From positions 173,794 to 201,153 of the forward strand of contig NZ_OCTU01000003.1 of the NCBI RefSeq assembly GCF_900232945.1: 27,360 nt of DNA, in the 5' to 3' direction. This document shows positions 23,216 to 27,360 of this stretch, in pieces (the first letter of the stretch is position 1; each line of letters opens with the position of its first letter). Source of the stretch: Urinicoccus timonensis. GTDB taxonomy: Bacteria > Bacillota > Clostridia > Tissierellales > Peptoniphilaceae. Below the pieces are notes generated by a model. It saw only the letters and a list, made by a program, of their open reading frames with translations, did not search any database and was not told the DNA's origin. The translations under genes and the position numbers were made by a program.

Positions 23216-23905
23216 ATGCAATACAATATATTAGTCTGCGACGATGAAAAAGACATTGTTTCAGCCATAGAAATTTACTTAAAAGCCCAAGGCTACCAGG
23301 TCTTTCCAGCCTACAACGGCAAGGAAGCCTTGGAGATTATGGAAAAAGAAACCATCCATCTAATCTTGATGGACTTGATGATGCCCGAGATGGACGGGAT
23401 GACAGCCATCCTAAAGATTCGGGAAAAGAACAACATCCCCATTATCATCCTATCGGCCAAGTCGGAAATTACCGACAAGATCCTGGGCTTAAATGTAGGG
23501 GCCGACGACTATATCACCAAGCCCTTTAATGCCATCGAGCTTATTGCCCGGGTCAATTCATCCTTGAGACGCTATATGAACCTGGGGTCGGCAGATATCG
23601 ACCAAGACGAGATGCAAATTGGCCGGATCGTCCTAAACGATGCCAGTAAAACCGTCACTGTAGATGGGGAAGCAGTCAACCTGACCCCCTACGAATACAA
23701 GATCCTCTTCCTTTTGATGAAAAACCAAGGTCGGGTGTTTTCCAGTGATGAAATCTACGAGCATGTCTGGGAAGAAGAAGCCCACGATGTGAAAAAAGTC
23801 ATCAGTGTCCACATCTCCCACTTGAGAGACAAGGTGGAAATCAACCCCAGAAAGCCGGACCTGATTAAGTCAGTCTATGGCATGGGCTACAAGATAGAAG
23901 GATAG
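23216..23905 (+). CDS. OmpR/PhoB-type response regulator
   Basis: 229 residues from ATG 23216 (GAGGTGG upstream). The receiver domain (1-120) has the acidic pocket D9-D10-E11, phosphoacceptor D53 (LILMDLMMPEMDGM), Ser80 and K102 (TKPF). The C-terminal winged helix (about 130-229) shows LTPYEYKILFLLMKNQGRVFS, then VISVHISHLRDKVE and VYGMGYKIEG. It activates or represses promoters on phosphorylation by the kinase that starts 2 nt after its stop. Target genes are unknown; the flanking membrane protein genes (YihY and FUSC) are on the opposite strand and are candidates only by position. Confidence 0.95.
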   Translation: MQYNILVCDDEKDIVSAIEIYLKAQGYQVFPAYNGKEALEIMEKETIHLILMDLMMPEMDGMTAILKIREKNNIPIIILSAKSEITDKILGLNVGADDYITKPFNAIELIARVNSSLRRYMNLGSADIDQDEMQIGRIVLNDASKTVTVDGEAVNLTPYEYKILFLLMKNQGRVFSSDEIYEHVWEEEAHDVKKVISVHISHLRDKVEINPRKPDLIKSVYGMGYKIEG

Positions 23906-23907
23906 GT

Positions 23908-25128
23908 ATGGTAAAAAAAATTAGGAGATTTTTTTCTAAAATCTATGACTATATTTTTTACCGGGCCTATATCGAAGAACTCTTTATAGAATTCTTCCTC
24001 TTGATTTATGTCTTGAGCCGGATTTTTTATTGGCCCGATGGACTCTTTTTCAACCTGGTCATGTTAGATGTGGGAATTTGCTTGGTTAAGCTCTTGCCCA
24101 TTCCGGGCGTCCGGCGGTTTTTTACCGTGGCCCTGATGCGGGAAAGTTCCAAGTCCAACTCCTTTATCTACTATGCCGTGGCCAATATTATCCTGCTCTT
24201 TGTCCTCTTATTGTCTCCTCTAATTTTCGGAGAGACCTTTAGCCTGGTCCTGGCCCTGGTCTTTTTGATCCTCTTGTTTTTCGAAAAAGAGAGGGTTCAA
24301 TTTGTCCTGGTCATTGAGGGAATCGAAGAGACAGCCAGCCTGGGGATGCCCCAAATGGAAACCCACCTGGCTGAAAAAGAAAGCATCAAGGCCCTGGTCC
24401 AATTGGGCAACATCCGGGAGGGCCTGTCCGACGCCGTAGAAGAGAGGATGCAGTCGGAAAAAATGAAGACCGACCTCATCACCAATATCTCCCACGACCT
24501 CAAGACCCCCCTGACCTCCATTATCAACTACACAGATATCCTAAGTAGCAAGGAGACCATGGACGAAGAGGCCAAAAACTACATCCGGATCCTGGGCCGG
24601 AATTCCGAACGCCTAAAGAGCCTGGTTATCAACCTCATTGATGCTTCAAAAACTGGGTCTGGCAATGTCCAGGTGGAAAAAGTCGTCATCGACTTCAATG
24701 AACTTTTGAGTCAAATCTATGGGGACTTTGAATCCGACCTTTCAGCCAAGGGGCTGGAATTTATCTACAATTCCGACAGCGAGGATGCCAAAATCTACAC
24801 CGACCCCGAAGTCCTGGGCCGGGTCCTATCCAACACCCTGTCCAATGCCTGCAAGTACGCCCTGGAAAATACCAGGATCTATGCCAAGCTCATCCAGGAC
24901 CAATCCAAGTACTACTTTTCCATCAAAAATGTCAGCAAGAACCGGCTGGGGATTTCTGCCGATGAATTGATGCAACAATTCGTCCGGGGAGAAAAGTCTC
25001 GGACCACAGAAGGATCCGGCCTGGGCCTGCATATTGCCAAAAACCTGGTGGAAGCCCTGGGGGGAGAATTCCGCATCGTCATTGATGGAGACTACTTCCA
25101 AGTCTTTATAGAATTAAATAAAGAATAA
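23908..25128 (+). CDS. Membrane sensor histidine kinase, partner of the upstream regulator
   Basis: 406 residues, start 2 nt after the regulator's stop. The N-terminal 125 residues hold about four hydrophobic segments (24-41, 45-64, 88-105, 112-126) with only short loops and no sizeable extracytoplasmic domain. HisKA: ITNISHDLKTPLTSI with H196 as phosphorylation site. HATPase: NTLSNACKYA (N313) and GSGLGLHIAKNL (369-380); the G1 motif is replaced by a shorter, less canonical stretch (NVSKNRLGI) before the ATP lid. The topology suggests sensing within or at the membrane, as in envelope-stress kinases. Its terminator follows at 25131. Confidence 0.93.
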   Translation: MVKKIRRFFSKIYDYIFYRAYIEELFIEFFLLIYVLSRIFYWPDGLFFNLVMLDVGICLVKLLPIPGVRRFFTVALMRESSKSNSFIYYAVANIILLFVLLLSPLIFGETFSLVLALVFLILLFFEKERVQFVLVIEGIEETASLGMPQMETHLAEKESIKALVQLGNIREGLSDAVEERMQSEKMKTDLITNISHDLKTPLTSIINYTDILSSKETMDEEAKNYIRILGRNSERLKSLVINLIDASKTGSGNVQVEKVVIDFNELLSQIYGDFESDLSAKGLEFIYNSDSEDAKIYTDPEVLGRVLSNTLSNACKYALENTRIYAKLIQDQSKYYFSIKNVSKNRLGISADELMQQFVRGEKSRTTEGSGLGLHIAKNLVEALGGEFRIVIDGDYFQVFIELNKE

Positions 25129-25130
25129 AG

Positions 25131-25160
25131 AAAAAGACAGGTTCCAAACCTGTCTTTTTT
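25131..25160 (+). terminator. Intrinsic terminator of the two-component operon
   Basis: 13-bp stem (AAAAAGACAGGTT 25131-25143 with its complement 25147-25159), loop CCA, T-run to 25160. It starts 3 nt after the kinase stop. Confidence 0.9.
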
Positions 25161-25263
25161 AAGCTCCGGCCTGGCCCTCAGGGGCCATTTTCAGCCATAG
25201 AGCTTAAAATCAACAGTAGATATTATACCAAGAAGACCAGGGCCTTTCAAGCCCAGAAAATAG

Positions 25264-25297
25264 AAAAAGACCAGGTTCCCTAGGGCCTGGCCTTTTT
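25264..25297. terminator. Terminator of the FUSC-like gene, probably bidirectional
   Basis: AAAAAGACCAGG (25264-25275) pairs with CCTGGCCTTTTTT (25286-25297) with one A/C mismatch; loop with palindromic CCCTAGGG. It abuts the minus-strand stop at 25298. Confidence 0.8.
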
Positions 25298-26209
25298 TCA
25301 AGCTTCCATCTCTGCTTTATGACTTTCCACAAAGTTTTTCAAGCGGGAGACATCCTTTAAAATCACTTCAATATGGTAGTTGTAGACAACCGCTTCCTGC
25401 CTTTTCAAGTCCCCCTGGTAGAGGATGGTATAGGAAAAAAGTCGCTCAATGGTTTCCACATTCTTGCCAAAAATGGTCGGCGTAAAGGGCTTGAGTTCCT
25501 CTAGAAGCTGAAAACGCAGGTAGATTTCGTTAATCACCTCAATAATAGAATGGGGAATCTGAAAGTCCTTGCCCGAATAAAAGGGAGAGTGCATTTCTTC
25601 ATCCAACATATTGTAGTAGTTGTTGACCTTGTTAATGGTCGCCTCTAGCTGGGTCAAGTCCGAGGGATAGGGCAAGAGCAGGCAGGACCGGGTCAGGTCG
25701 AAAATTTCCTGGTAGGCCTCTTGGACACTTTGGAAAAAATCCTCGTGGACCTTGGGAGCCCGGATCAAGACATTGATCAAAACACTAATGGCAACCCCTA
25801 AAAAGGTTCCGATTAAACGGTTGATCCCATAGGTCATGTGGTTGGTCCGGGTGGCAAAAGAAGCCACAAAGACGATACAGGCCAGGGTCGTCATATTCTT
25901 CTGTCCCGTCAGCTGGTGGAGGACAATGGTAAAAATCACACCGATACCAGCTAAGATGGGAGTCAGAAAAGGATTGTTCGTTATTTGGGCCAAAAGATAG
26001 CCAAAAACCACACCAAAGACACAGGTGAAAAGCCGGCGCTTGACCTGCTCCGAAGTATCCGTAAAGGAAGGCTGCATGGTTGTAATCGAGGCAATGGCTG
26101 TAAAAATAGGGGCCTGTAAATTTAAGAGGTGGGAGAGGTAGAGACCAATCACCACCGAAAGGGCTGTTTTAAACGTCCGCATACCAATACGGACCCGCCA
26201 AATTTTCAT
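25298..26209 (-). CDS. FUSC / aromatic acid exporter (ArAE) family membrane protein
   Basis: 303 residues from ATG 26209. The frame is open to 26272, but a good promoter occupies 26229-26257, so translation must start later; GGTGAT, matching the 3' part of the Shine-Dalgarno consensus, lies upstream. About five to six transmembrane segments in the first 150 residues (RTFKTALSVVIGLYLSHLL; IFTAIASITTMQPSFTDT; FGVVFGYLLAQITNN; YGINRLIGTFLGVAISVLIN). A cytoplasmic helical domain follows (VHEDFFQSVQEAYQEIFDL onward), as in DUF939/YqjA-like members. The family is linked to efflux of aromatic acids or small toxic metabolites; the substrate is unknown. Confidence 0.85.
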   Translation of the reverse strand: MKIWRVRIGMRTFKTALSVVIGLYLSHLLNLQAPIFTAIASITTMQPSFTDTSEQVKRRLFTCVFGVVFGYLLAQITNNPFLTPILAGIGVIFTIVLHQLTGQKNMTTLACIVFVASFATRTNHMTYGINRLIGTFLGVAISVLINVLIRAPKVHEDFFQSVQEAYQEIFDLTRSCLLLPYPSDLTQLEATINKVNNYYNMLDEEMHSPFYSGKDFQIPHSIIEVINEIYLRFQLLEELKPFTPTIFGKNVETIERLFSYTILYQGDLKRQEAVVYNYHIEVILKDVSRLKNFVESHKAEMEA

Positions 26210-26228
26210 AAGATTAATCACCAAGATA

Positions 26229-26257
26229 AGTATAGCAAACCTAAGCGGGTCTGACAA
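26229..26257 (-). promoter_or_regulatory. Promoter of the FUSC-like gene
   Basis: On the minus strand TTGTCA (26252-26257), 17-nt spacer, extended TGC-TATACT (26229-26234), leaving a leader of only about 15 nt before ATG 26209. Confidence 0.78.
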
Positions 26258-26337
26258 TTCTTCTAAAAACAAAGTAAAAATTCAGTTAAAAAAAATAAGT
26301 TTGGGTATATATGCATTACAAGAGAGGAGTGCTTTAT

Positions 26338-26880
26338 ATGAAACTTGAATATTTAGGTAAGAATTTAGAATTAACCGACGCTTTGAAGGAACAGGCTGAA
26401 AAAAAATTATCTAAATTAGACCGTTACTTCCAAGAAGAAATTCGGGCCAAGGTGACATTTTCTACCAAAAAAGGACGCCACAAGGTAGAAATTACCGTCT
26501 TTTTACCTGGCCACATTCTCCGGGCAGAAGAAAGCACTGATGATATGTACGCATCCATAGATATTGCCGTCCAAGCCTTGGAAAGACAAGTCCGCAAGTA
26601 TAAGACAAAATTAAAGAAAAGATACCAAAACAATGACAGCATCCGTTTTGAAAACTTTGAACAAGAAAAACCCAAAGCTGATGAAGAAAGTCCCGACGGC
26701 CAATTGATCCGGAACAAGGACTTCGACCTAAGACCCATGGCCATTGATGAAGCCATCCTGCAAATGGACCTTTTAAACCACAACTTTTTCGTCTACCTAG
26801 ATGCAGACCAAGACGAAGTTTGCGTGGTTTATCGGAGAAAAGATGGCAACTACGGCCGGATTATCAGCCATAGACCATAA
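26338..26880 (+). CDS. hpf: Ribosome hibernation promoting factor, long form
   Basis: 180 residues from ATG 26338 (GAGAGGAG 26321-26328); the in-frame ATG at 26311 lacks a Shine-Dalgarno. The N-terminal S30AE domain (about 1-100: MKLEYLGKNLELTDALKEQA, then KVEITVFLPGHILRAEE) binds the 30S decoding site. After a charged linker (about 105-120), the C-terminal dimerisation domain (DLRPMAIDEAILQMDLLNH to the end) pairs two ribosomes into inactive 100S particles, as in other Firmicutes. I see no convincing sigma-A promoter in the 130 bases upstream. A strong terminator follows. Confidence 0.95.
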   Translation: MKLEYLGKNLELTDALKEQAEKKLSKLDRYFQEEIRAKVTFSTKKGRHKVEITVFLPGHILRAEESTDDMYASIDIAVQALERQVRKYKTKLKKRYQNNDSIRFENFEQEKPKADEESPDGQLIRNKDFDLRPMAIDEAILQMDLLNHNFFVYLDADQDEVCVVYRRKDGNYGRIISHRP

Positions 26881-26894
26881 AAAGATAAAATAGA

Positions 26895-26924
26895 AAAAGA
26901 ACCCCGCTCGGGGTTCTTTTTTTG
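26895..26924 (+). terminator. Intrinsic terminator of hpf
   Basis: AAAAGAACCCCG (26895-26906), loop CT, CGGGGTTCTTTT (26909-26920), T7. It also shields the IS that begins just downstream. Confidence 0.92.
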
Positions 26925-26945
26925 TTGATGACTTTAGTCAGTTGA

Positions 26946-26990
26946 GCACGCAACGCGTGCGAAACAAAAAACTACCCGCTATGCGGGTAG
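26946..26990 (+). repeat. Left-end hairpins of an IS200/IS605-type element
   Basis: Two perfect hairpins: GCACGC/GCGTGC (26946-26951, 26955-26960) and CTACCCGC/GCGGGTAG (26972-26979, 26983-26990, loop TAT). Each is followed directly by GAAACAAAA (26961, 26991). The second shares its ACCCG/CGGGT core with the right-end hairpin at 254-276. The left IS boundary probably lies between 26925 and 26972. Confidence 0.7.
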
Positions 26991-27011
26991 GAAACAAAAG
27001 GTTATACCAAA

Positions 27012-27069
27012 AAATCACCTCAGTATTATAATAGAGTTGTTCAGACCTAAAATAATGAAGAGGTGATTT
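27012..27069 (+). promoter_or_regulatory. tnpA control region: inverted repeat sequestering the ribosome binding site, with internal promoter
   Basis: AAATCACCTC (27012-27021) is the exact complement of GAGGTGATTT (27060-27069), which contains the tnpA Shine-Dalgarno. A TATAAT at 27027-27032 lies between the arms. Transcripts starting there (about 27039) lack the 5' arm and leave the site open, whereas read-through from outside would fold and hide it. Confidence 0.7.
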
Positions 27070-27071
27070 AA

Positions 27072-27360
27072 ATGGTTCAAAAGGCAAATTCATTATCACA
27101 CACAAAATGGATGTGTAAATATCATATTGTCTTTACACCAAAGTATAGACGAAAAATTGTTTTTAATCAATACCGAGACAGTTTGGGAGAAATATTTAGA
27201 ACATTATGCAAATATAAAGGAGTCGAAATAATAGAAGGACATTTAATGCCAGACCATGTGCATATGCTAGTTAGTATTCCCCCAAAAATATCAGTGTCAA
27301 GTTTCATGGGATACTTGAAAGGAAAAAGTGCACTAATGATGTTTGACAAGCATGCAAACC
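27072..27360 (+). mobile_element. tnpA: IS200/IS605-type transposase TnpA, 5' part (cut by window end)
   Basis: 96 codons from ATG 27072 with GAGGTGAT upstream; the frame is open to the edge. Seen: HTKWMCKYHIVFTPKYRRKI near the N-terminus and EGHLMPDHVHMLVSIPPK with the HUH pair (HVH). Then SSFMGYLKGKSALMMFDKHAN. The Y1 tyrosine region lies beyond the window, but the fragment at 1-139 supplies just such a tail. The family is ~150 residues and acts as a dimer on single-stranded DNA. TnpA only; no TnpB is visible here. Confidence 0.93.

Noticed and set aside
23086..23268. 61-residue extension of the YihY-like protein
   Set aside because: It overlaps the divergent two-component promoter and has no ribosome site; ATG 23085 has AAAGGAG.

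Overview
The window looks like chromosomal DNA of a low-to-moderate GC Gram-positive anaerobe of the Firmicutes/Tissierellia. Peptoniphilaceae (Anaerococcus/Peptoniphilus-like) is my best guess. The reasons are a YSIRK-like signal peptide joined to S-layer homology repeats, an S-box riboswitch before metK, an ECF S-component next to a type III pantothenate kinase, strong AAAGGAGG ribosome binding sites and typical sigma-A promoters. The family-level assignment is inference.

Layout. Both edges carry IS200/IS605-type tnpA: the 3' end of one copy (1-139, followed by four hairpins) and the 5' two-thirds of another (27072-27360, preceded by left-end hairpins). From left to right follow: an SLH surface protein (420-1847); a class A penicillin-binding protein on the minus strand (1933-4305); a plus-strand run with a P1/S58-family peptidase, a pantothenate-type ECF S-component, coaX and a tRNA-dihydrouridine synthase (4547-8039); and greA-lysS, with lysS carrying a C-terminal tRNA-binding domain (8117-10509).

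From about 10.5 to 14.8 kb the sequence becomes visibly AT-rich and is a graveyard of accessory DNA. It holds a small XRE regulator with an in-frame TGA, a four-helix membrane protein, an AraC regulator joined head-on to the tail of an ABC exporter, a frameshifted VOC/glyoxalase relic, a coiled-coil/winged-helix chimera, a frameshifted topoisomerase III fragment and a DUF3784-like membrane protein. Two diverged copies of a ~93-nt leader/terminator module occur here, and their hairpin stems covary.

From 14.8 kb the composition returns to that of the flanks. There is an XRE regulator with a tandem 23-bp operator-like repeat plus a partner gene; a secreted or membrane-anchored DNA/RNA nuclease; a minus-strand NSS-family Na+/amino-acid symporter; a SAM-I riboswitch and metK; recD2-comF with overlapping stop and start; a minus-strand YihY/BrkB membrane protein; an OmpR-type response regulator and histidine kinase; a minus-strand FUSC/aromatic-acid-exporter-like protein; and long-form hpf.

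Functionally most of the window is housekeeping: cell wall, CoA, tRNA and translation, SAM, and DNA repair or uptake. The novelty is concentrated in the AT-rich island and the IS ends. No complete undescribed defence or biosynthetic system is evident. The best candidate for something unnamed is the duplicated covarying leader module.
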